Assembly: GCF_015209745.1 (NCBI RefSeq)
Contig: NZ_CP063657.1
Span: forward strand, 496,001-560,000
DNA from: Lysobacter avium
GTDB lineage: Bacteria > Pseudomonadota > Gammaproteobacteria > Xanthomonadales > Xanthomonadaceae
DNA length: 64,000 nucleotides
Direction: 5' to 3'
A program made the translations under genes and the position numbers. Shown piece by piece: positions 12,879-21,328 of this stretch (the stretch's first letter is position 1; each line of letters opens with the position of its first letter). The notes under the pieces were generated by a model. That model saw nothing but the letters and a program-made list of their open reading frames with translations, had not been told where the DNA came from and did not search any database.

Positions 12879-12937
12879 TGCGCGACAGCGGTGTATCCTC
12901 CGGCCCAAGGGAAGGCGACACAGGTATCTGTCGCGCA
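12879..12937. repeat. Inverted repeat upstream of the ECF sigma gene
   Basis: TGCGCGACAG at 12879-12888 is perfectly repeated in inverse orientation as CTGTCGCGCA at 12928-12937, with 39 bases between. It sits 21-80 bp before the sigma factor start. No T-run follows, so it is not an intrinsic terminator; it could be paired operator half-sites or a long-looped leader structure. Confidence 0.5.
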
Positions 12938-12958
12938 TTTGCGAGGAGGGACTCCGGG

Positions 12959-13582
12959 ATGGAGAAGGGGAGCGGACCGGGTCGACCCGGAACGGACGAT
13001 GAGCTTGAGCCGGACATGGCCGGTGCGGGCGCCGCCGAACTGGCGCCGCTGTTGTATCCGGACCTGCGCCGGGCGGCGCGGGGCATACGTGCCCGCTCGT
13101 CGGGCAGCGCGCTGCAGACGACCGCCTTGATCCATGAGGCCTACCTGAAGATGGCCAGCGTCGGGCCGTGGAAGTCGCATCGGCACTTCCTGGCATCTGC
13201 CGCGGTGGCAATGCGCCACGTAATGGTCGATGAGGCGCGATCCCGATTGCGACTGTGCCGGGGGGAGGGCCGGACCCCCATCTCACTGGATGATCCCGAC
13301 AACTACACGCAGGCGCAGCAAGCGCTGATGGTTACCGAGTCGGAAACGCGCGTAGTGGTGGGCGATGCGGTCGAGCAGCTGGCGGCGATCGAGCCGCGCA
13401 TGGCCAGGGTGGTCGAGTGCCGGTATTTCGCGGGCTACACCGAAGTGGAAACCGCCGACATCCTCGGCGTCACCGAGCGCACCGTGCGCCGGGACTGGAT
13501 CAAGGCGCGCGCGTGGCTGCAAAAGGAATTGGGAGACTACCGCGGCGTAACCGATCCGGCGGACGAGGGCGCGACGTCCTGA
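12959..13582 (+). CDS. ECF sigma factor, Sigma70_ECF (TIGR02999-like) type
   Basis: A 207-residue extracytoplasmic-function sigma factor. Region 2 includes LQTTALIHEAYLKM and the RHVMVDEARSRLR helix; region 4 is a full helix-turn-helix with ETADILGVTERTVRRDWIKARAWL. These fit the Sigma70_ECF subgroup (Pfam PF07638), whose members are typically controlled by neighbouring Ser/Thr kinases rather than classical anti-sigma factors. Start ATG 12959 is preceded by GAGGAGGG; the frame continues upstream to 12833 but without a ribosome site. A kinase of the expected type is encoded convergently 54 bp downstream. Target genes are unknown. Confidence 0.88.
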   Translation: MEKGSGPGRPGTDDELEPDMAGAGAAELAPLLYPDLRRAARGIRARSSGSALQTTALIHEAYLKMASVGPWKSHRHFLASAAVAMRHVMVDEARSRLRLCRGEGRTPISLDDPDNYTQAQQALMVTESETRVVVGDAVEQLAAIEPRMARVVECRYFAGYTEVETADILGVTERTVRRDWIKARAWLQKELGDYRGVTDPADEGATS

Positions 13583-13636
13583 GCCGATGGAGGCGGTTGC
13601 GGCAAGAGGCGTCTGCAGCGAGCTTCGTGTCCGCGC

Positions 13637-16036
13637 TCATTCGCGCCATTGCTGCTGGAGCGCGTCCAGCTGCGCCAGGTGGGCGGCACCGGCCGGGCCC
13701 ATCGCCTGCAAGCGCTCCCGCGCCAGCTTGAGAGCGGCGGTCGCCCGCTCGGCGCTTCCCTCGCCGTGCTCGACCCGTGCGCGGGAGATCTCGAGCATCG
13801 CCGCGAACGGATGCTCCGTGCCGAAGGTCTCCATGATCGAGGGTCCCAGGCTGTCGAGCTTGGCGCGCGCCTCCGCGATCTCGCCGCGCCCGACCATCGC
13901 ATCGACCAGCCCCAGGCCCGCGGCCAGCGCGATCGTGCCGGTCTCGCCGCCCGCATGCTCGCGTCCCATCGCAATCGCTTCGCGCAGCAGAGGGACGGCC
14001 TCGTCGTGGCGACCCAACTGGACGAGTGTCTTGCCCAGGTTGTTCATCAGGGCTGCCAGCGCACCGGACGGCCCGTAGAGCTTGCGACGCAACTCCAGCG
14101 CGCGGTAGAAGATTTCCGCAGCCTCTTCGCGGCGGCCCGATTGCACGGCGGCACTGGCCCAGTTGTTCAGCGTATTGAGTGCGTCGGAACTGTTTTCCTG
14201 GCCGAGCGTCTGCCAGATGGCGTGTGCGTGCTTCAACTGGACGATCGCGTCGTCCAGCCGTCCCAGCTGGTAATACGCCAGACCGAGGTTGTTGATCAGC
14301 ACCGCGGTGTCACGGTGCTGCAGGCCCGACAGTTCGACGCGTTCAGGGAGCGCCTCCTCCAACGTGCGCAGGGCAAGCTCGGCATCCCCCTGTGCCCTTT
14401 CGATCTGCGATTGCAGCAGACGGCTGTCCAGCAACTCCGCGCGGAACCTGTCGGGTCCGGCCTTCCAGAACGTCTGCGCCTGGTCGAGCAGGTCGCGCGC
14501 CTGGGCAGTCTGGCTCTCGCGGAAGCTGACCTGCGCCAGGTCGTGCATCGCCATCGCGCGCACGTGCTCGGCGACACCGGCATCGTCGCGCAGCAGGCGC
14601 ACCAGCAGCGGGCGTGCGCCGGTGTAGTCGTTGATCTGGAAGTACAGCTCGGCCAGGGCCAAAGCGACGTCCGCGTAACTTTCCGGATCGTCGGCGAACT
14701 CCTCGTGGACGCGCTCGGCGGCGCGATCGAGCACCGACTTGGCGGTGACTTCCTCATGCTCCTGGGTGCCGCTGGCGGAGCGGAACATCAGCGTCAGGTA
14801 CTGGCGCACGGCGTTGTTGCGCACCGCTTCGCGGCGCGCGTGGTCGCGCTCGATGGTGGCCTGGCGGCCCTGCCACGCGACCCCCACGAGACCCAGCGCG
14901 AGACTGGCGAACACGGCCGCGGCCAGCGCGTAGGCGACGCGGTGGCGGCGGATCCGGCAGCCCATCCGGTAGCGGAGCGTCTGGTTCCTCGCGGCCACCG
15001 GGTGCTGCGCCAGATGTGCTCGCATGTCCGAGGCCAGCTCGTCCACCGTGCGGTAGCGCTGCGCCGGATCGACCTGCAGCGCTTTCAGCACGATCGCATC
15101 CAGATCGCCGCGCAGCGATTTGCGCAGCGCACCGTCGACCCGGGTGCTCGGCGCTTGTGGCGCCGGCAGGGAGAGCCGTTCAAGGGCGCGGATCTGCGGC
15201 GCGCCTGTCAGCTGCCAGGGGCGTTCGCCGGTCAGCAGCTCATGGAGGATCACGCCCAGCGAATAGACATCGGTTGCAGTGGAGACCGGAGCGCCGGTGA
15301 GTTGCTCGGGCGCGCAGTAATCGGGCGAGGCGTGGGCGGAGGGAGTGACCTCGCCATCGCGCTCGCGGGCCGGTGCCAGGTGCTTGGCGATGCCGAAATC
15401 CAGCAGCTTCAGCCGCCCCTCGGGCGTTACCAGCATGTTGCCCGGCTTGAGGTCGCGGTGGATGACCAGGTGCTGATGGGCGTGGCCGACCGCCTCGCAG
15501 GCCTGCAGGACCAGCGCCAGCTTGTCCGTCAGTCCCAGTCCCGCGACCCGTGTCAGGGGCACCCCTTCCACGTACTCCATTACCGCGAAAGGGACACCCT
15601 TGAATTCGCCACCGTCGAGCAGATGGGCGATGCCGGGATGCTCCAGCCCCGCGAGGATCTGGCGTTCGGCGACGAAGCCGGCACGGTCCTCCGCCGACTC
15701 CATTCGCATCAACAGCTTGAGTGCGGCGCGCTGGTCAAAGTCCTCGCCAAAGCGGTGGGCCATGTAGACCTCGCCCATGCCGCCACGACCGAGCAGCTCG
15801 TCGATCTCCCAGCGCCCCACGCGGGTTCCCGGCGCCAGCAGCGGGGGCAGGGGCGCGCGTAACGCGTCAGCGTCGACGGTGTGGGTGTCCGCGTCGTGCA
15901 GCAGCGCCTCCACCTGGGCGCGGATTGCCGCATCGGGTTCCAATTCCCCCAATTGGCTGGCACGGGCTTCCGGTGCCAGTTCGACAACCAGGTCGAACAG
16001 CTCCCACACGCGTTGCATCCGCTTTGCGTCCTGCAT
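13637..16036 (-). CDS. Membrane Ser/Thr protein kinase with C-terminal TPR region
   Basis: A 799-residue Hanks-type kinase. After an N-terminal helical segment common to sigma-linked kinases, the catalytic domain (about 75-340) has the glycine loop GRGGMGEV (83-90), Lys107, HRD (193-195), DFG (213-215) and APE (242-244), so it looks active. A single membrane segment lies near 367-387, placing the kinase in the cytoplasm and the TPR-like C-terminal half (repeated Ala/Leu-rich helices) in the periplasm. Start ATG 16036 has GGAAGGG just upstream; an ATG at 16072 is less well supported. It converges on the ECF sigma gene and is its likely regulator, by analogy with the EcfK-PknS pair of Xanthomonas citri. 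Confidence 0.9.
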   Translation of the reverse strand: MQDAKRMQRVWELFDLVVELAPEARASQLGELEPDAAIRAQVEALLHDADTHTVDADALRAPLPPLLAPGTRVGRWEIDELLGRGGMGEVYMAHRFGEDFDQRAALKLLMRMESAEDRAGFVAERQILAGLEHPGIAHLLDGGEFKGVPFAVMEYVEGVPLTRVAGLGLTDKLALVLQACEAVGHAHQHLVIHRDLKPGNMLVTPEGRLKLLDFGIAKHLAPARERDGEVTPSAHASPDYCAPEQLTGAPVSTATDVYSLGVILHELLTGERPWQLTGAPQIRALERLSLPAPQAPSTRVDGALRKSLRGDLDAIVLKALQVDPAQRYRTVDELASDMRAHLAQHPVAARNQTLRYRMGCRIRRHRVAYALAAAVFASLALGLVGVAWQGRQATIERDHARREAVRNNAVRQYLTLMFRSASGTQEHEEVTAKSVLDRAAERVHEEFADDPESYADVALALAELYFQINDYTGARPLLVRLLRDDAGVAEHVRAMAMHDLAQVSFRESQTAQARDLLDQAQTFWKAGPDRFRAELLDSRLLQSQIERAQGDAELALRTLEEALPERVELSGLQHRDTAVLINNLGLAYYQLGRLDDAIVQLKHAHAIWQTLGQENSSDALNTLNNWASAAVQSGRREEAAEIFYRALELRRKLYGPSGALAALMNNLGKTLVQLGRHDEAVPLLREAIAMGREHAGGETGTIALAAGLGLVDAMVGRGEIAEARAKLDSLGPSIMETFGTEHPFAAMLEISRARVEHGEGSAERATAALKLARERLQAMGPAGAAHLAQLDALQQQWRE

Positions 16037-16207
16037 CGAACCCTTCCCCGTTTCCCTGATGGGGGTACGCATAGCGGTGCCGGTCCCCGGACCTGCGTTC
16101 CGCTCTCCCCCGAGTGGTTCCGATCATAGCCAAAGGCGACGCCCGGCCGCAGTCCGCAGCCGCGTGCAGCTGATAAAGTCGAGCGTTCGAGGCGACAGGG
16201 ACCCCAC

Positions 16208-17935
16208 GTGGAAACTGCTGGAATCATTGCCCGGGTTGATGACCTGGACCGCGGGGTCGATGCCCCACTGGTCGATTCGCTGCTTGCCAAGGGACGGCTG
16301 AAGGACGTCGATCTTGTGCGCGCGCGACGGCTGCACGCGGAGACCGGTGGCAGCCTGCTGGCGCTGCTGGCCCGGCTGGGCCTGGTCTCCGAGCGCGACC
16401 ACGCCGAGACCGTGGCCGAGGTCCTGCAGTTGCCCCTGGTCAGTGCCAGGGACGTGCCCGAGCTACCGCCCGAGGGTGTCGCGCTGACCACCAAGTTCAT
16501 GAAGCAGTTCGCGATCTGCCCGGTGGCGGAAACCGCGGACGCGGTCGAGGTGCTCGCGGCGGACCCGCAGGATCCCTACACCCTGGATGCGGTGCGCCTG
16601 GCGACCGGCCGCGAGGTTCGCGCCAGCGTCGCCCTGCGCTCGGAGATCGATGAGCTGATCGAGCGCTGGCATGGCCAGGGCCGCAGCGCGATGGGCACCA
16701 TCATCGAGACCGCCGAGGGCGAGAGCGGCGTTGACCTGGACGACGTGGAGCACCTGCGCGACCTCGCCTCCGAGGCGCCGGTGATCCGTCTGGTCAACCT
16801 GGTGATCCAGCGCGCGGTAGAGCTGCGGGCCTCCGACATCCACATCGAGCCGTTCGAGAACCGGCTCAAGGTGCGCTACCGCGTCGATGGGGTGCTGATC
16901 GATGGCGAGAGCCCGCCGGTCAACCTGACCGCGGCGGTGATCAGCCGGATCAAGATCATGGCCAAGCTCAACATCGCCGAGCGACGGCTGCCGCAGGACG
17001 GGCGGATCATGCTGCGGGTGCAGGGTCGCGAGCTGGATTTGCGCGTGAGTACCGTGCCGACCGCGCACGGTGAATCGGTGGTGATGCGCCTGCTGGACCG
17101 CGAATCGGTGGTGCTGGATTTCCACCGGCTGGGCTTCACAGATGAATTCCTGCCGCAGTTCGAACACGTGTTGCAGCAGCCGCACGGGATCCTGCTGGTG
17201 ACCGGGCCGACCGGCTCGGGCAAGACCACCACGCTGTACACCGCGCTGAGCAAACTCAACACGCCCGACGTGAAGATCATCACCGTCGAGGACCCGGTCG
17301 AGTACCAGATCGAAGGCATCAACCAGATCCAGGCCAAGCCGCAGATCGGTCTGGACTTCTCGCACGCGTTGCGCTCGATCGTGCGCCAGGATCCGGACAT
17401 CATCATGATCGGCGAGATGCGTGACCTGGAAACCGCGCGCATCGCGATCCAGTCCGCACTGACCGGCCATCTGGTGCTGAGCACGCTGCACACCAACAAC
17501 GCCGCCGGCGGCATCACCCGCCTGCTGGACATGGGGGTGGAGGACTACCTGCTGACCTCCACCATCAACGGCATCCTCGCCCAACGCCTGGTGCGGCGGC
17601 TGGAGCCGACCCACGCCGAGCGCGTCCCCGCCACGGCCGAGGAGATCGAGCGCTTCGAGCTACGCCGCTACCAGCCCGAGGGCGAGATCCTGCTGTACCG
17701 CCCCAAGCCGTCCGCACTGGCGCCGACCGGGTATCAGGGACGCACGACGATCATGGAATTCATGGTCATCAACGATGCCCTGCGCAGCGCGGTGATGCGC
17801 CATGCCGGCATGGGCGAGATCGAGCGCATTGCCCGCGACGGCGGCATGCGCACGATGTACGAGGACGGCATCCTCAAGGCACTGGCGGGAATGACCACGA
17901 TCGAGGAAGTCCTGCGGGTCACCGAGGACGCCTGA
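16208..17935 (+). CDS. gspE: Type II secretion ATPase GspE (XpsE)
   Basis: A 575-residue cytoplasmic ATPase that powers pseudopilus assembly in the Xps secretion system. It has an N-terminal XpsE-type domain for binding GspL, Walker A GPTGSGKTT (333-341), the Asp box region ITVEDPVEYQ, Walker B DPDIIMIGEMRD (395-406) and the His box STLHTNNA. The C-terminal zinc motif of four cysteines seen in most GspE proteins is absent: the only cysteine is C104, and the expected site (about 465-500) reads RRLEPTHAERVPATAEE. It is the first gene of an eleven-gene operon; gspF begins 4 bp after its stop. It diverges from the kinase gene. Confidence 0.95.
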   Translation: METAGIIARVDDLDRGVDAPLVDSLLAKGRLKDVDLVRARRLHAETGGSLLALLARLGLVSERDHAETVAEVLQLPLVSARDVPELPPEGVALTTKFMKQFAICPVAETADAVEVLAADPQDPYTLDAVRLATGREVRASVALRSEIDELIERWHGQGRSAMGTIIETAEGESGVDLDDVEHLRDLASEAPVIRLVNLVIQRAVELRASDIHIEPFENRLKVRYRVDGVLIDGESPPVNLTAAVISRIKIMAKLNIAERRLPQDGRIMLRVQGRELDLRVSTVPTAHGESVVMRLLDRESVVLDFHRLGFTDEFLPQFEHVLQQPHGILLVTGPTGSGKTTTLYTALSKLNTPDVKIITVEDPVEYQIEGINQIQAKPQIGLDFSHALRSIVRQDPDIIMIGEMRDLETARIAIQSALTGHLVLSTLHTNNAAGGITRLLDMGVEDYLLTSTINGILAQRLVRRLEPTHAERVPATAEEIERFELRRYQPEGEILLYRPKPSALAPTGYQGRTTIMEFMVINDALRSAVMRHAGMGEIERIARDGGMRTMYEDGILKALAGMTTIEEVLRVTEDA

Positions 17936-17939
17936 GCCG

Positions 17940-19157
17940 ATGGCTATCTACAGCTACAAGGCGATCAACGCGCGCGGCGAGATGCTCGACGGCCAGATGG
18001 AGGCCGCCAGCGGCACCGAGGTCGCGGCGCGCCTGCAGGAGCAGGGCCATCTGCCGGTGGAGGCACGCCTGGCCAGTGAAGGCAGCGGCCTGCCGGCGTG
18101 GCGGACGCTGTTCAAGCCGCGTCCGTTTGCCGGCGAGCGCCTGGTCCAGTTCACCCAGCAACTGGCGACCCTGCTTGGCGCCGGCCAGCCGCTGGACCGC
18201 GCGCTGACGATCCTGCTGGAGCTGCCAGAAGACGAGACCGCGCGGCGGGTGGTCAGCGACGTGCGTGACGCGGTGCGCGGCGGCGCGTCGCTGTCGACCG
18301 CGCTGGAACGCCAGCACGGCACGTTTTCGCGGCTGTACGTCAACATGGTGCGCGCCGGCGAGGCGGGCGGCAGCATGCACGAGACGCTGTCGCGCCTGGC
18401 CGACTACCTGGAGCGCTCGCGGGCGATGCAGTCGCGGGTCATCAACGCGTTGATCTACCCGGCGATCCTGCTGGTGATGGTCGGACTCAGTCTGCTGTTC
18501 CTGCTCGGCTACGTGGTGCCCCAGTTCGCCCAGATGTACGAGAGCCTGGACGCGCCGCTGCCGGGCTTCACCAAGATCGTGCTTGGGGTCGGCCTGTTCG
18601 TGCGCGACTGGTGGATCATGCTGGTGGTGATTCCGGCAGTGGCGTTGCTGGTGTTTGATCGCAAGCGCCGGGATCCGGCATTCCGCGCGAAGCTGGACGG
18701 CTGGCTGCTGCGCCGGCGTTTCTTCGGCGACCTGGTCGCCAAGGTCGAGACCGCGCGGCTGGCCCGTACGCTGGGTACGCTGGTGCGCAACGGGGTGCCC
18801 TTGATGGCCGCGCTGGGGATCGGCCAGAAGGTGCTGGGCAATCGCGTGCTGGCCGCGGATGTCGCGACTGCCAGCGACGAGGTCAAGAATGGCGTTGCCC
18901 TGTCCACTGCGCTCGCGCGTGGCAAGCGATTCCCGCGCCTGGCGCTGCAGATGATCCAGGTCGGCGAGGAATCCGGCGCGCTGGATACCATGCTGGTCAA
19001 GACCGCCGAGACCTTCGAGCACCAGACCTCGGTCGCCCTGGACCGCATGCTCGCGGCGCTGGTGCCGATTGTTACCGTCGTCCTGGCTGGACTGGTCGGG
19101 GTGGTGGTGATGGCGGTGCTGACGCCGCTGTACGACCTCACCAGTTCGATCGGATGA
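17940..19157 (+). CDS. gspF: Type II secretion inner-membrane platform protein GspF
   Basis: A 405-residue polytopic protein at the centre of the type II secretion platform, contacting the ATPase GspE. It shows two copies of the T2SSF fold (around FTQQLATLLGAGQPLDRAL and LARTLGTLVRNGVPLMAAL) separated by membrane segments near residues 170-195 and 215-235, and a last one near 375-395. The beginning MAIYSYKAINARGE is typical. It follows gspE after 4 bp, and the first gene of the pseudopilin set comes 62 bp later. Confidence 0.95.
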   Translation: MAIYSYKAINARGEMLDGQMEAASGTEVAARLQEQGHLPVEARLASEGSGLPAWRTLFKPRPFAGERLVQFTQQLATLLGAGQPLDRALTILLELPEDETARRVVSDVRDAVRGGASLSTALERQHGTFSRLYVNMVRAGEAGGSMHETLSRLADYLERSRAMQSRVINALIYPAILLVMVGLSLLFLLGYVVPQFAQMYESLDAPLPGFTKIVLGVGLFVRDWWIMLVVIPAVALLVFDRKRRDPAFRAKLDGWLLRRRFFGDLVAKVETARLARTLGTLVRNGVPLMAALGIGQKVLGNRVLAADVATASDEVKNGVALSTALARGKRFPRLALQMIQVGEESGALDTMLVKTAETFEHQTSVALDRMLAALVPIVTVVLAGLVGVVVMAVLTPLYDLTSSIG

Positions 19158-19219
19158 CCCGCGCACCTCCGATGGCCGGCTCACCGGCAAGCACTCTTTC
19201 CCCCAAAGGACCTTCAACA

Positions 19220-19654
19220 ATGCGCAACAAACGTTCCCTGACCCGTTCCCCCGCCGCCGCCTCGCAGGGCGGCATGAGCCTGATCGAGATCATCATCGTG
19301 ATCGTGCTGATCGGCGCTGTGCTCACCTTCGTCGGCTCGCGCGTGCTCGGCGGCGCGGACCGCGCCAAGGCGAACCTGGCGAAATCCCAGGTGATGACGC
19401 TGGGGCAGAAGGTCGAGGCGTTCCAGATGGACACCGGCCGGCTGCCCGCCACGCTGGACGAGCTGGTGACCGCGCCGGGCAACGCCGCCGGCTGGCTGGG
19501 GCCGTACGCCAAGCCGGCCGAGTTGAACGACCCGTGGGGCCATCCGGTGGAATACCGGACGCCCGGTGAGAGCGGTCCGTTCGATCTGGTCGTGCTGGGC
19601 AAGGACGGCAAGGTCGGCGGCACCAGCGTCGACAGCGACATCCACTACGACTGA
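19220..19654 (+). CDS. gspG: Major pseudopilin GspG
   Basis: A 144-residue precursor of the main subunit of the type II secretion pseudopilus. The prepilin peptidase site is QGG before MSLIE: an 18-residue leader, cleavage after glycine, methionine at +1 and the essential glutamate at +5, followed by a hydrophobic helix. The C-terminal part carries the calcium-binding GspG loop region (PWGHPVEYRTPGESGPFDLVVLG, shortened). Start ATG 19220 is used; the frame begins earlier at 19154, but this would put about 22 extra residues before a leader of normal size. Prepilin peptidase is not encoded in the window. Confidence 0.95.
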   Translation: MRNKRSLTRSPAAASQGGMSLIEIIIVIVLIGAVLTFVGSRVLGGADRAKANLAKSQVMTLGQKVEAFQMDTGRLPATLDELVTAPGNAAGWLGPYAKPAELNDPWGHPVEYRTPGESGPFDLVVLGKDGKVGGTSVDSDIHYD

Positions 19655-19656
19655 CA

Positions 19657-20166
19657 TTGCGCGCGCTCCTGCCAGCGGACCTGCGCATCGGGGGGAGCGC
19701 GGGACCATCGTCGAGCCGCCGCCAGCGGGGCATTTCGCTGCTGGAAATGCTGCTGGTGATCGGCCTGATCGCCGGCGCCAGCCTGCTGGCAGCTGCGGCC
19801 TTCAGCGGCGGCATGAAAGGCACCCAGCTGCGCGCCGCGGTGAAGGAGGTCGCCTCGCAGTTGCGTTTCACCCGTACCCACGCGATCGCGACCGGTGAGC
19901 CGCAGCGCTTCGTGATCGATCCGGCCGCGCGAACCTGGCAGGCGCCCAAGGGCCGCGCCGGCACCATTCCGGCCGCGATCGATGTGCGCTTCATCGGTGC
20001 CCGCCAGATCCAGCCCGCCGAGGGGCAGGGCGCGGTGATGTTCTTCGCCGACGGCGCCGCCACCGGCGGCCGGGTGCAGCTCAGCCGGGATGGCGCGGTG
20101 TGGGACATCGACGTGGCCTGGCTGACCGGGCAGGTCAGCGTGAAACGGGCCGGGAGCGCGGATTGA
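19657..20166 (+). CDS. gspH: Minor pseudopilin GspH
   Basis: A 169-residue minor pseudopilin. The class III signal reads RQRG before ISLLE with the +5 glutamate, after a rather long 25-residue leader, then a hydrophobic helix (LVIGLIAGASLLAAAAF). The soluble part matches the GspH/FimT type (QLRFTRTHAIATGEPQRFVID). The first start codon is a TTG at 19657, 2 bp after the gspG stop; no ATG occurs before the processing site, so TTG is likely the real start. It is translationally coupled to gspI by a TGATG overlap. Confidence 0.9.
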   Translation: MRALLPADLRIGGSAGPSSSRRQRGISLLEMLLVIGLIAGASLLAAAAFSGGMKGTQLRAAVKEVASQLRFTRTHAIATGEPQRFVIDPAARTWQAPKGRAGTIPAAIDVRFIGARQIQPAEGQGAVMFFADGAATGGRVQLSRDGAVWDIDVAWLTGQVSVKRAGSAD

Positions 20167-20594
20167 TGCGGCCGGCCAGAACTCAGCGCGGATACACCCT
20201 GATCGAGGTGATCGTCGCCTTTGCGTTGCTGGCGCTGGGCCTGACCCTGCTGCTGGGGACCCTGTCCGGCGCCACCCGGCAGGTGCGCTGGTCGGCGGAT
20301 GCGGGACGCGCGGCGCTGCACGCGCAGTCGCTGCTGGACACGGTCGGCATCACCGAACCGCTGCAGCCCGGGCGACGCGATGGCGATTTCGAGGACGGGC
20401 GCTACCGCTGGACCCTGTCGATCGCGCCCTGGCAGGACCCGGCATTGGCCAACCTGCCGCAGTCTCCGGCAGACCAGCGCTTGCTCGAGCTGGATATTGC
20501 CGTGCAGTGGGGCGCGGCTGGCCCGGGCGAGCAGTTGCAGGTGCGCAGTTTGCGGCTGGCCCCGCCCGATACCGCTGTGGGCGGTGTCCAGTGA
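20166..20594 (+). CDS. gspI: Minor pseudopilin GspI
   Basis: A 142-residue minor pseudopilin of the tip complex with GspJ and GspK. The leader is short (MRPARTQRG), cleavage precedes YTLIE with glutamate at +5, and a hydrophobic helix follows (VIVAFALLALGLTLLLGTL). The ATG shares its first base with the gspH stop codon (TGATG at 20164-20168), indicating translational coupling. The 3' end overlaps the gspJ start. Confidence 0.9.
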   Translation: MRPARTQRGYTLIEVIVAFALLALGLTLLLGTLSGATRQVRWSADAGRAALHAQSLLDTVGITEPLQPGRRDGDFEDGRYRWTLSIAPWQDPALANLPQSPADQRLLELDIAVQWGAAGPGEQLQVRSLRLAPPDTAVGGVQ

Positions 20595-21328
20595 GGCGCA
20601 CTGGGGAAACAGGAGCGGGGGTGTGCGGGCGATTGGCGATCGCAGGCCGTTGCGACGGCATCATTCGTGGGGGACCGGCGAGGGCGAGGGGGCGCGGCTT
20701 CACCCTGGTCGAGGTGATGCTGGCGACGGTGCTGCTCGCCGCCGGGCTGGCACTGGCGTTTGCGACGCTGGCCGCGGCCAATCAGACCGCGACCCGCGGC
20801 GAGGCGCTGGCCGAGCGCAGCGAGCGCATGCGCGCGGTGGAGGGGTTCCTGCGCAGGCGCATCAGCGCGGCGCGGCCGGTGGCCTTCCACACCGGCCAGG
20901 CCAATGAGCGTCCGCAGCGCTTCCTCGGCGAGGCCGAACGGATGCGCTTCGTCGCCGACCTGCCCGATTACCTGGGCCGCGGCGGTCCCTATTCGCATGA
21001 TTTCCAGGTCGAGCGCAGCGAAGGCTTCTATCGGATCGTGCTCGCGCTGGACATCGTGTCGGCGGGGGAAACGGTGGAGGACCCACGTGGCCGTGCCCCT
21101 GACATCCTGGTGGACGGACTGCGCTCAGCCCGCTTCCGCTATCGCGGAATCAATCCGGAAACCGGCGAGCTGGACGCGTGGACCGACCGCTGGGCCGCGG
21201 TCGACCGCTTGCCGGTACTGGTCGAGGCCAGCCTCACCGATGCCGATGGCAGCCACTGGCCGACGCTGGTGGTGGCGATCCCGCAGGCTCTGGGTGTCGG
21301 CTCCGGCCATGCAGGCAGCGGCTGGTGA
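20591..21328 (+). CDS. gspJ: Minor pseudopilin GspJ
   Basis: A 245-residue minor pseudopilin. The processing site is GRG before FTLVE (glutamate at +5), then a hydrophobic helix (VMLATVLLAAGLALAFATLA). The GTG at 20591 is chosen as start because it overlaps the gspI stop as GTGA, the same coupling used between gspJ and gspK; it gives a 35-residue leader, longer than usual, so a downstream GTG at 20621 or TTG at 20633 is possible. The C-terminal half resembles GspJ (YSHDFQVERSEGFYRIVL region). Confidence 0.87.
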   Translation: MRRTGETGAGVCGRLAIAGRCDGIIRGGPARARGRGFTLVEVMLATVLLAAGLALAFATLAAANQTATRGEALAERSERMRAVEGFLRRRISAARPVAFHTGQANERPQRFLGEAERMRFVADLPDYLGRGGPYSHDFQVERSEGFYRIVLALDIVSAGETVEDPRGRAPDILVDGLRSARFRYRGINPETGELDAWTDRWAAVDRLPVLVEASLTDADGSHWPTLVVAIPQALGVGSGHAGSGW

